NCBI GenBank assembly: GCA_023428585.1
Contig: JAEYXG010000148.1
Span: 1 to 8,037, forward strand
DNA: 8,037 nucleotides
Source of the DNA: Bacteroidota bacterium
GTDB lineage: Bacteria; Bacteroidota; Bacteroidia; Bacteroidales; Lentimicrobiaceae
Direction: 5' to 3'
Part shown: in pieces, positions 1 through 6,337 of the stretch
Layout of the letters: every line of letters begins with the position of its first letter
Numbering within the stretch: position 1 is the stretch's first letter
The notes under the pieces: generated by a model
Databases searched by the model: none
What the model was told of the DNA's origin: nothing
Seen by the model: the letters and a program-made list of their open reading frames with translations, nothing else
Program-made: the position numbers and the translations under genes

Positions 1-2029
1 CAATATCACCGCTCATTGCTTCCCAGTTACCGTCGAAGGCAAGGCCAATTAATTCTCCGTTACCGTTAATCACCGGACTACCTGAGTTTCCGCCGGTAAT
101 ATCATTGGTTGAAAGGAAGCATACCGGCATTTCACCATTCGTGCCATACATACCATAATCCTTGGCGTTGTAAAGGTCTTTCAGTTTTTGAGGTACTACA
201 AATTCCCAATTTGAGGGGTCTTCCTTCTCCATAACACCATCCAAAGTGGTATAATAATCAAAATGAATACCATCAGCCGGGTAATAGTCGAGAACCTTAC
301 CATAGGTAAGTCTCATTGTTGAATTAGCATCAGGATAGAACTTACGATCGGGTTGCATTTCTCGCAAGCCGGCAATGAAAAGCCTATTGCTTCTATCTAG
401 CATATCATTGGCTGTTTCTACATTTTTCTGATTTTCAGTAAATTTAACATTGAATGCCCTAACAAACTTAAATGCCGGATCCTTCTCCAGTTTTTTCAGA
501 TTAGGATTGGCAATGAAAGCATCAACTTTAGCTTTATCACTAAACATAGATTTTTCAAACATAGCGGCAGCTATTTTAGCATAATTATGTTTGTTTTTGG
601 CTATCAGAGTTCTGAATGCAGCCGGTTGCTGACCAACGGGAACATTTTCATAATACATCTGAATCATGGCAGTGAAAAGCTTTTGGTCAGTTGGCAAGTT
701 ATAGTTTTTAAAATGCCTTTCACTGAATTTAAGCAGGTTATCTTTAATTCTAGCAAGTTTATCATCCGAAGGAGTTTCAGTTTTCAATTCATTGGCAAGC
801 ATGTTGAATGCATTAGCCAAACTCATGATCTCTGCACCGCGGGTCATTGCCTCCGAGTAATAGACCCTTTGAATGATATACTCATTTTGTATTTTGAAGG
901 CTTCAGCGAAATCAGAGAGAACTTTACCATATTTAGCCTTTCTGTCGGGCGAAGCGTTTACCCACTTATTAAAATCAGCTTCAATTTGCTGTTTTTCTTC
1001 AAAAACATTCAATCGTTTCAAGCCTCTGGTTTGACCAATGTAGTATTTCCAGTAATTTGCGATACCTGCATATTTTGAGGCATATTTGATATTGATATCC
1101 CGACTGGCATCCATGTCAGCGCGCATAATTGCAAGTTTCTTGGCCCTGATGTTAACGACCGTAGGGTTATAAAGGTTTATGGCCTGGTCAACGCCCCAGG
1201 AGGTGGTATAGCGTTCAGTGCTACCCGGATATCCCATAATCATTGCAAAATCTCCCTTTTCAACGCCGGCGGTTGATACCGGCAAGTGGTGCCGTGGTTT
1301 AAGGGGTACATTGTTAGCGGAATAATCGGCCGGTTTCCCATCGGGTGATGTATAAACCCTGAACATGGAGAAGTCGCCGGTGTGACGAGGCCACATCCAG
1401 TTATCAGAGTCAGCACCGAACTTGCCTATGGATGAAGGAGGAGCTCCCACCAGGCGAACATCGCGGAACACTTCATAAACAAACAGATAGAACTCATTTC
1501 CTTCATAGAAACTGGCTACCCTTGATTGATAACCGGTTCCTTTATCGGCCTCATCCGTAATGGTTTTTGAAATCTGGCGGATTTTATCAACACGCTCAGT
1601 CTCAGTCATCTGATCATTTAATCCTTCCAACACTCTTTTGGTAACATCTTCTATTCTAACTAAAAAGCGTGCGGTAAGACCTTCATTTGGCAATTCTTCC
1701 TTCATGCTCATCGCCCAGAATCCATCAGCCAGGTAATCGTGATCAACGGTACTGTGTGATTGAATGGCACCGTAGCCACAGTGATGGTTTGTCAGTACCA
1801 ATCCTTGGTTGCTGATAACCTCACCGGTACAGCCATTACCAAACTGGATGATAGCATCTTTCAAACTTGAATGGTTAACGCTGTAAATTTCTTCAGGGGT
1901 TAACTTCAGACCCTCCTTCTGCATATCAACGTAATTGAGTCGCTCAATAAATATTGGCAACCACATGCCTTCGTCGGCACGAACCATGCCACCAAGCAAT
2001 AAAAAAAACAGGATAATAGATTTTCTCAT
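1..2029 (-). CDS. dpp7: S46 family dipeptidyl peptidase, DPP7 type (3' end cut by window edge)
   Basis: This is a secreted serine exopeptidase that removes dipeptides from the N-terminus of oligopeptides, normally in the periplasm. I translated it by hand: the frame is open from ATG at 2027-2029 to the left edge (676 residues). Family members are about 700-730 residues, so only the C-terminal tail is missing. Residues 1-18 form a signal peptide with probable cleavage after VRA and before DEG. The chymotrypsin-like triad is intact: His83 in TNHHCGY, Asp219 in RHTGDF, Ser649 in GGNSGSPV. Asn210 and Trp211 in DNWMWPRH match residues that bind the substrate N-terminus in characterised S46 enzymes. 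Eighteen residues after the serine is Gly667 (FDGNWEA). DPP7 enzymes have Gly there and DPP11 enzymes Arg, so I infer preference for hydrophobic rather than acidic P1 residues. It starts 18 bases after manC, with an AT-rich leader and no Shine-Dalgarno, and is probably last or near last in the operon. Confidence 0.95.
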   Translation of the reverse strand, partial: MRKSIILFFLLLGGMVRADEGMWLPIFIERLNYVDMQKEGLKLTPEEIYSVNHSSLKDAIIQFGNGCTGEVISNQGLVLTNHHCGYGAIQSHSTVDHDYLADGFWAMSMKEELPNEGLTARFLVRIEDVTKRVLEGLNDQMTETERVDKIRQISKTITDEADKGTGYQSRVASFYEGNEFYLFVYEVFRDVRLVGAPPSSIGKFGADSDNWMWPRHTGDFSMFRVYTSPDGKPADYSANNVPLKPRHHLPVSTAGVEKGDFAMIMGYPGSTERYTTSWGVDQAINLYNPTVVNIRAKKLAIMRADMDASRDINIKYASKYAGIANYWKYYIGQTRGLKRLNVFEEKQQIEADFNKWVNASPDRKAKYGKVLSDFAEAFKIQNEYIIQRVYYSEAMTRGAEIMSLANAFNMLANELKTETPSDDKLARIKDNLLKFSERHFKNYNLPTDQKLFTAMIQMYYENVPVGQQPAAFRTLIAKNKHNYAKIAAAMFEKSMFSDKAKVDAFIANPNLKKLEKDPAFKFVRAFNVKFTENQKNVETANDMLDRSNRLFIAGLREMQPDRKFYPDANSTMRLTYGKVLDYYPADGIHFDYYTTLDGVMEKEDPSNWEFVVPQKLKDLYNAKDYGMYGTNGEMPVCFLSTNDITGGNSGSPVINGNGELIGLAFDGNWEAMSGDI

Positions 2030-2047
2030 AAACAGTTATATATAAAA

Positions 2048-3139
2048 TTAAACGTATTTCTCTCCCTTTTCAATCATAACATCATTGACAAACTGTCTAA
2101 TTTGCTGTTCTTCTTCCTTACGGCAAATCAGCAGAGTACCCTCTTCTTCCACAACAATGAAGCCATCGAGGCCATGAATCACAACCAATTTATCTTTCGG
2201 CATATTCACAATGCAGTTATGGCTATCATACATCATAACATTTTGCCCAACAATGGCATTGGCATCATCATCCTTCTTACGGGTATCATAAAGTGAACCC
2301 CAGGTACCCAAGTCACTCCAGCCAAAATCAGATGAAAGAACAAATACATTGTCAGCTTTTTCCATTACACCATAGTCAATGGAAATGCTCTTGCACATAG
2401 AATAGGTTTGATCAATGAAGGCAGGCTCTTCAGGAGTGGCGTATTTACCTATACCTGCTCTGAAAAGCTGGTCAACATCGGGAAGGTATTGAGCAAATGA
2501 TTGCATAATGGTTTTTAGACGCCAGATAAATATACCTGAGTTCCAGAGGAAATCGCCACTAGCAAGGAACTGCTTTGCCATTTCAAGTTGAGGCTTTTCG
2601 GTGAAGGTTTTGACCTTCTTGATGCGGTTATCGGATTCGCAGGTGATTTTTTCTTCAAACTGTATATAACCGTAACCGGTATCAGGCCGATTAGGCTGTA
2701 TACCCAAGGTTACCAGCCAATCATTTTTTTCAGTGGCATTAAGAGCCGCCAAAATTACTTCGGTAAAAACATCTTCCTTTAAAATTATGTGATCAGAAGG
2801 TGCTACTACAATATTGGCATCGGGATTGCGCTGAAGAATTGTATAATTGGCATAGGCAATGCATGGAGCAGTATTACGTCGGGTAGGCTCACATAATACC
2901 TGTGCATCACCAAGTAATGGAAGCTGTTCAAGAACTAGCTTCTTATAGCTTTCATTGGTGACAATGTAAATGTTTTCAGCCGGACAGATTTTAAGGAATC
3001 TTTTAAAAGTAGCCTGAATGAGGGTTTCACCAGTTCCCAGGATATCAATGAATTGTTTTGGATGGTCTTTTCGGCTCATAGGCCAGAACCTGGCGCCAAC
3101 CCCACCGGCCATTATGATGCAGTAGTTGTTTTGATTCAT
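2048..3139 (-). CDS. manC: Mannose-1-phosphate guanylyltransferase (GDP-mannose pyrophosphorylase)
   Basis: This cytoplasmic enzyme makes GDP-mannose from mannose-1-phosphate and GTP, the precursor of mannose and fucose residues in surface polysaccharides and glycoproteins. The nucleotidyltransferase domain fills the 363 residues. The signature AGGVGARFWPMSR lies at 11-23 with the catalytic Lys28 region (HPKQF) after it. Also visible are EPTRRNTAP (84-92), VVAPSDH (111-117), TGYGYI (154-159), FTEKP (179-183), WNSGIFIW (199-206), DYGVMEKA (255-262) and GWSDLGTW (273-280), all typical of the ManC/RfbM family. It is the short form: the fused phosphomannose isomerase domain of the roughly 470-residue proteobacterial enzymes is absent. 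The start at 3139 places the signature at the expected distance from the N-terminus. It lies 53 bases after the SprT-like gene and 18 bases before dpp7 on the same strand, so it is probably co-transcribed. An internal promoter is possible (see 3188-3195). Confidence 0.96.
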   Translation of the reverse strand: MNQNNYCIIMAGGVGARFWPMSRKDHPKQFIDILGTGETLIQATFKRFLKICPAENIYIVTNESYKKLVLEQLPLLGDAQVLCEPTRRNTAPCIAYANYTILQRNPDANIVVAPSDHIILKEDVFTEVILAALNATEKNDWLVTLGIQPNRPDTGYGYIQFEEKITCESDNRIKKVKTFTEKPQLEMAKQFLASGDFLWNSGIFIWRLKTIMQSFAQYLPDVDQLFRAGIGKYATPEEPAFIDQTYSMCKSISIDYGVMEKADNVFVLSSDFGWSDLGTWGSLYDTRKKDDDANAIVGQNVMMYDSHNCIVNMPKDKLVVIHGLDGFIVVEEEGTLLICRKEEEQQIRQFVNDVMIEKGEKYV

Positions 3140-3187
3140 ATTAACGGATATTAATGATCAGTTTTCTATAAAACGTGATTAAGATAA

Positions 3188-3195
3188 CAAAGTTA
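3188..3195 (-). promoter_or_regulatory. Possible internal -7 box upstream of manC
   Basis: Read on the minus strand this is TAACTTTG, an exact match to the Bacteroidota -7 consensus TAnnTTTG. It lies about 50 bases before the manC start and overlaps the stop codon of the SprT-like gene. No TTG lies at the usual distance upstream; the nearest leaves a spacer of about 27 bases. Short AT-rich inverted repeats around it (3176-3182 with 3193-3199, and 3161-3165 with 3170-3174) could instead be weak mRNA structure. This is a tentative secondary promoter. Confidence 0.25.
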
Positions 3196-3834
3196 ATCAA
3201 CCGGTGCAGTATTATTATCGCCCAATGGCTTTATTATTGCCATAGCATTAAAGAGATAGGTTCTTTTATTACTGAGGCAGTAACAACGGTATCTTTTTCT
3301 AAGTTTTTCAACCATCTTAAACACTCTTCCATCAGCGAGTGTAAAAAGTGTTTCAGGTTTTAACATAGAAACGACTATTTCATGTGAATTAGTATCATAT
3401 TGCCTTAAGGAGGTGGCCAATGGTAAAAAAGATGTACTTGATGCCAACGGATTCTTCAAATAAATGAGGTAAGCCTGTTTTATATCATCAGGAAAGATCT
3501 CCCCGTTGATATATTGCATGGCCAAACGCTGGTATGCAAGTTTCCATGCTTTACCGTGTGGTGCCATTCGACGGGAATAGTTAAAATGTACTTCGGCATG
3601 AGCCATTTCATGCAATAAGGTAATGAGGAAATTATATTTATTGAGATTATAATTTACAGAAATACTTACCGGCTTTCCAGCAGGAGCACCTCTGAAATCA
3701 CCCAATTTGGTTAACCGGTTGCGGGCAATCTTAAGTATTACATGGTTCTTATCAAACCACGCAGCCACCATATCAACCGCTGCCTCGGGAATATAATCAG
3801 GAAGTGCTTGCCTCAGCGTTCTATTTCTGTTCAT
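3193..3834 (-). CDS. SprT-like zinc metalloprotein
   Basis: This is a probable zinc-dependent protein of the SprT/Spartan-like superfamily. Its bacterial substrates are largely unknown; eukaryotic relatives digest DNA-protein crosslinks. The core sits early in the 213 residues: HEMAH at 75-79 is the HExxH zinc motif with Glu76 as catalytic base, and His93 in APHGKAWK is the third ligand in the spacing typical of SprT domains. No signal peptide or membrane segment is visible, so I infer a cytoplasmic location. The C-terminal part (about 158-204) resembles the region where SprT proteins carry a four-cysteine zinc ribbon, but only Cys184 and Cys186 (RYRCYCL) are present, so a complete ribbon cannot form. 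The start overlaps the end of the upstream lipoprotein gene by 14 bases, and a hairpin ends one base before its ATG, suggesting translational coupling. manC follows 53 bases downstream. The family call is firm; the physiological role is open. Confidence 0.88.
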   Translation of the reverse strand: MNRNRTLRQALPDYIPEAAVDMVAAWFDKNHVILKIARNRLTKLGDFRGAPAGKPVSISVNYNLNKYNFLITLLHEMAHAEVHFNYSRRMAPHGKAWKLAYQRLAMQYINGEIFPDDIKQAYLIYLKNPLASSTSFLPLATSLRQYDTNSHEIVVSMLKPETLFTLADGRVFKMVEKLRKRYRCYCLSNKRTYLFNAMAIIKPLGDNNTAPVD

Positions 3835-4006
3835 TATAACTCAAAATAGAGTTATGTTGTTTCGGCATGGTCATACATCCGCAATCATTAAAACGCTTGC
3901 CTGATTTGTACCTGTTTTGGCGATATGCAGGAGTTGAACAGGATGCTACCATTAGGGTGATAAAGAAAACTAGAATGGCAAGTGAATATCTGGACCTGAG
4001 TTTCAT
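3821..4006 (-). CDS. Small lipoprotein with DCGC motif
   Basis: This is a 61-residue protein of unknown function. The first 22 residues are a lipoprotein signal: basic start (MKLRSR), hydrophobic core (LAILVFFITLMVA) and a lipobox ending at Cys23 (VASCS). The mature part would be only 39 residues attached to a membrane by a lipidated cysteine. Residue 24 is Ser, not Asp, so the E. coli inner-membrane retention rule does not apply, but sorting rules in Bacteroidota differ. The mature peptide is polar and basic and contains DCGC at about 41-44, a candidate metal site or disulfide. I do not recognise a named family. I take it as real because it has a full lipobox, a well-placed promoter (4040-4068) and a 14-base overlap with the following gene, and it heads the operon. 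A rival reading frame over 3888-4085 has no such support. Confidence 0.75.
   Translation of the reverse strand: MKLRSRYSLAILVFFITLMVASCSTPAYRQNRYKSGKRFNDCGCMTMPKQHNSILSYNEQK
3836..3855 (-). promoter_or_regulatory. mRNA hairpin abutting the SprT-like start codon
   Basis: Positions 3836-3842 and 3849-3855 are perfect 7-base inverted repeats (ATAACTC and GAGTTAT on the top strand) around a 6-base A/T loop. In the minus-strand transcript the stem lies in the last codons of the lipoprotein gene and ends one base before the ATG of the SprT-like gene at 3834. A ribosome finishing the lipoprotein would melt the stem and could expose the next start, which fits the 14-base gene overlap. The stem is AT-rich and modest in strength. 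The repeat is seen directly; its role in coupling is inferred. Confidence 0.45.
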
Positions 4007-4039
4007 TATACTGTGGATTTAGATTATTATTGAAAGCAT

Positions 4040-4068
4040 CAAAATTAACAAATAATTGATTATGGCAA
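4040..4068 (-). promoter_or_regulatory. Bacteroidota-type promoter for the leftward operon
   Basis: On the minus strand a TTG (4066-4068) is followed after 18 bases by TAATTTTG (4040-4047), an exact match to the -7 consensus TAnnTTTG of the Bacteroidota primary sigma factor. The expected start of transcription is near 4034, giving a leader of about 28 bases before the lipoprotein ATG at 4006. It would drive the lipoprotein, SprT-like, manC and dpp7 genes. I found no equally good promoter for mlaE on the plus strand of this gap. Confidence 0.6.
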
Positions 4069-4087
4069 TGATAGTTGACAATCAATT
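4054..4087. repeat. 8-base inverted repeat in the divergent intergenic region
   Basis: AATTGATT at 4054-4061 is repeated inverted as AATCAATT at 4080-4087, with 18 bases between. It lies in the 175-base gap (4007-4181) between two divergent operons and brackets the proposed -33 element of the leftward promoter, so it could be an operator. The arms are AT-rich in an AT-rich gap, so chance is a real alternative. The rest of the gap shows no RNA gene or further motif. Confidence 0.35.
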
Positions 4088-4181
4088 CACTATTGTTTGG
4101 TGTTACTTAGAGGCAAAGTTAAAGCAGTTAAACCAATAATATGGGAATAAGTATTAATTTAGCACCTGCCTTATAAAGTAC

Positions 4182-4925
4182 ATGAACAACTTTCTAACAC
4201 ATATAGGCAGGTATATCCTGTTAATGCGACTGGTATTCAAACAACCCGAGAAGAAATCTATCTATTTCAGGCAGATTCTCATTGAGATAGAGCATCTTGG
4301 GTTGGACTCCGTTGGTATTGTAGTCTTCATTTCAATATTCATGGGGGCGGTTCTTGCCATTCAAATGGCTTTTAATCTTGATACACCTCTTGTTCCTTTA
4401 TATACAATTGGTTACGCTACCCGGCAGTCAGTGGTGCTGGAGTTCTCTCCAACCATTATCAGCCTGATACTTGCAGGAAAGGTGGGCTCTCGAATTTCTT
4501 CTGAAATTGGAACTATGCGTGTTACAGAGCAGATTGATGCTCTTGAGATTATGGGCATCAACCCTGCAACATATCTTATATTCCCTAAGATTATTGCCGC
4601 CCTGTTCTTTAACCCAATACTTATTATGATAAGTATTATTGTGGCAAATATGGGAGGGTGGCTCGCTGGTTCCCTTACAGGAATGGTACCTTCAGGAGAA
4701 TTTATATATGGATTGAAAGCATTCTTTGAGGGTTATGACGTGTTCTATTCTCTGGTAAAATCAGTCGTCTTTGCCTTTCTTATAGTATCAATATCAGGTT
4801 ATCATGGTTATTATACCCGTGGAGGTGCACTCGAAGTGGGTGAGGCCAGTACCAAAGGGGTTGTAAATAGTAGCATTGCCATCATCATATTCAATTTAAT
4901 TCTCACCAATCTGTTACTGGCATGA
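4182..4925 (+). CDS. mlaE: MlaE-family ABC transporter permease
   Basis: This is the membrane permease of an Mla/MCE-type ABC transporter that moves phospholipids or other lipids between inner and outer membrane. The 247 residues match the usual length of about 240-260. An amphipathic N-terminal part (1-40) is followed by about five hydrophobic segments, near 43-65, 88-100, 132-165, 190-207 and 230-246. The family signature is clear: EFSPTIISLILAGKVGSRIS (87-106) followed by EIGTMRVTEQIDALEIMGIN (108-127), the conserved cytoplasmic stretch, with Glu116 in its centre. YYTRGGALEVGEASTKGVV (210-228) matches the conserved C-terminal stretch. Its stop overlaps the mlaF start by ATGA, the usual arrangement for this permease-ATPase pair. 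There is no Shine-Dalgarno, as is common in the phylum. The substrate cannot be read from the sequence, and no MCE substrate-binding gene is adjacent. Confidence 0.95.
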   Translation: MNNFLTHIGRYILLMRLVFKQPEKKSIYFRQILIEIEHLGLDSVGIVVFISIFMGAVLAIQMAFNLDTPLVPLYTIGYATRQSVVLEFSPTIISLILAGKVGSRISSEIGTMRVTEQIDALEIMGINPATYLIFPKIIAALFFNPILIMISIIVANMGGWLAGSLTGMVPSGEFIYGLKAFFEGYDVFYSLVKSVVFAFLIVSISGYHGYYTRGGALEVGEASTKGVVNSSIAIIIFNLILTNLLLA

Positions 4926-5671
4926 TAGAAGCAATTGATATTTCCAAGTCGTTTGGTGACAATAAGGTGCTCGATAATGTAAGTGTGAAGTTCGAAGCCG
5001 GGCGCTGTAACCTGGTAATTGGGCAAAGTGGTTCAGGTAAGACGGTGCTTATGAAGTGCCTGGTGGGCCTTTTTGAAATTGATGAAGGAAGGGTTATTTT
5101 TGGTGATAAGGTGCTCTCTCGTATGTCGTTTGATGAGATGAAACTAGTGAGGCAAGATATAGGGATGTTGTTTCTGGGGGGGGCATTGTTTGATTCAATG
5201 AATGTTGAGCAGAATGTGATGTTCCCATTGGCGATGTTTACCGAACAATCAGTAGGTGAACGCCTTGAAAGAGCCAATTTCTGTCTTTCGCGAGTCAATC
5301 TTGAAAATGCCAATAAACTGTTACCCTCTGAATTGAGTGGCGGTATGAAGAAACGTGTTGCCATAGCCAGAGCCATAGCCATGAATCCGCGTTATCTTTT
5401 CTGCGATGAACCAAACTCGGGTCTTGATCCTCATACTGCCAATGTAATAGATAATCTTATTAAGGAAATTACTGAGGAGTATGGCATTACTACCGTAATC
5501 AATACCCATGACATGAACTCCGTGATTGAGATAGGCGATAGGGTATCGTTTATTCACGAAGGTAAATTATGGTGGCAAGGTGATAGAGATACGATTTTAA
5601 TGAGCGACAATAAGGAGTTGAATAATTTTGTTTTTGCAACCAAGCTTACCCGGAAAATAAAAGGATTATAA
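4922..5671 (+). CDS. mlaF: MlaF-family ABC transporter ATP-binding protein
   Basis: This is the cytoplasmic ATPase that powers MlaE. The 249 residues carry Walker A GQSGSGKT (34-41), signature LSGGMKKR (138-145), Walker B YLFCDEP (158-164) with catalytic Glu163, D-loop SGLDP (166-170) and the H-loop His196 in NTHD. The region MLFLGGALFDS (82-92) matches the MlaF-type Q-loop segment, usually MLFQ(G/S)GALFDS, but position 85 is Leu (CTG at 5174-5176) instead of the glutamine that contacts the Mg and attacking water in ABC ATPases. CAG to CTG is one base change, and it sits just before a run of eight G (5176-5183). All other motifs and the reading frame are intact, so the protein should fold and bind ATP; a weaker or altered ATPase, or a sequence error, are both possible. 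It is coupled to mlaE by a 4-base overlap, and cvpA follows after 52 bases. Confidence 0.96.
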   Translation: MIEAIDISKSFGDNKVLDNVSVKFEAGRCNLVIGQSGSGKTVLMKCLVGLFEIDEGRVIFGDKVLSRMSFDEMKLVRQDIGMLFLGGALFDSMNVEQNVMFPLAMFTEQSVGERLERANFCLSRVNLENANKLLPSELSGGMKKRVAIARAIAMNPRYLFCDEPNSGLDPHTANVIDNLIKEITEEYGITTVINTHDMNSVIEIGDRVSFIHEGKLWWQGDRDTILMSDNKELNNFVFATKLTRKIKGL

Positions 5672-5723
5672 CAAGCAATTACAGTAGTGTAATAAGCGAT
5701 AGCATGCAACTGACAATCAATTT

Positions 5724-6302
5724 ATGAATCAGATTGACCTGATAATATTGATAATTGGCGCCCTTGGTGCAGTGCAAGGCGTTTTCAAAGGCTTTATTCT
5801 AAGCGCCACTTCATTGTTGGGATTAATTCTTGGCTTTTATATTTCTTTGCGATTTGGCTGGTATATTGAAGCAATTCTGCAACAATCAACCGGAAGTGAC
5901 TCATCCCTAATGCACTTGTTGGCATTTGGAATTTGTTATCTGCTGGTTATTGTAGTTATGTATTTTATTGGAAAAGCCATCCAGAAGATGTTGGAAATGG
6001 CATCACTTGGCTGTCTCAACCGCATGTCGGGTGCAATATTCGGGGCATTCAAAGGGCTGTTATTGGTTTCAGCGCTTATTTATGTCATTGAAATTGCTGA
6101 TAAGAACAGTTTGCTAATCAAACCTGAGAAGAAAGAAGCTTCAGTGTTGTATAAGCCAATAGAACAACTGGTTCCATCAATGGTACCGCAGGTCAAGAAA
6201 GGGCTTGAGCGACTAAAGTTGCAGAAATCAGGAGATGATTCCGAAACCGAAGAGGGACCAATGGTAAATGACACCACTACCGAAGGGGAAACCACACTAT
6301 AA
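5724..6302 (+). CDS. cvpA: CvpA family membrane protein
   Basis: This is an inner-membrane protein of the CvpA family, named for colicin V production in E. coli; in enterobacteria it affects envelope homeostasis and bile-salt tolerance, and its biochemical role is not settled. The 192 residues fit the family (about 160-200). Four hydrophobic segments lie near 4-24, 27-46, 64-84 and 103-123. The opening MNQIDLIILIIGALGAVQGV followed by FKG (21-23) and the segment LNRMSGAIFGAFKGLLLVS (98-116) are the family's typical glycine-rich stretches. The C-terminal tail (about 130-192) is soluble, with a basic part and then an acidic, Thr/Glu-rich end (170-190) of low complexity. The gene is 52 bases after mlaF on the same strand and has no visible promoter of its own, so it may share the mlaEF transcript, which would fit an envelope role. 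I call the family with confidence and the function with none. Confidence 0.87.
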   Translation: MNQIDLIILIIGALGAVQGVFKGFILSATSLLGLILGFYISLRFGWYIEAILQQSTGSDSSLMHLLAFGICYLLVIVVMYFIGKAIQKMLEMASLGCLNRMSGAIFGAFKGLLLVSALIYVIEIADKNSLLIKPEKKEASVLYKPIEQLVPSMVPQVKKGLERLKLQKSGDDSETEEGPMVNDTTTEGETTL

Positions 6303-6315
6303 TATATCAAAGAGA

Positions 6316-6336
6316 TGCCTGCAAAACGGTAAGGCA
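6316..6336. terminator. Weak hairpin between convergent genes
   Basis: TGCCT (6316-6320) pairs with AGGCA (6332-6336) around an 11-base loop in the 35-base gap between cvpA and the deaminase gene, which converge here. The place suits a bidirectional terminator, but the stem is only 5 base pairs and there is no clear U run on either side. It is offered as the only candidate seen in this gap. Confidence 0.2.
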
Positions 6337-6337
6337 G

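Noticed and set aside
587..1078. Plus-strand open frame of 163 codons
   Set aside because: It lies wholly inside the S46 peptidase gene on the other strand, which reads as continuous family sequence with an intact catalytic triad. The translated product has no recognisable domain.
2036..2045. TTATATATAA palindrome between manC and dpp7
   Set aside because: A simple alternating A/T palindrome of this kind is common by chance in AT-rich leaders and has no supporting signal.
3176..3199. 7-base inverted repeat at the end of the SprT-like gene as a terminator
   Set aside because: The stem is entirely A/T-rich with a 10-base loop and no strong U run, and manC downstream is probably in the same operon.
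4075..4080. TTGACA on the plus strand as a -35 box for mlaE
   Set aside because: No -10 element lies at the right distance, and the Bacteroidota primary sigma factor uses a different consensus. The nearby TATTGTTTG has one base too many for the -7 box.
3888..4085. Minus-strand open frame of 65 codons overlapping the lipoprotein gene
   Set aside because: It lacks a signal or domain, covers the promoter, and competes with a frame that has a clear lipobox and coupling to the next gene.
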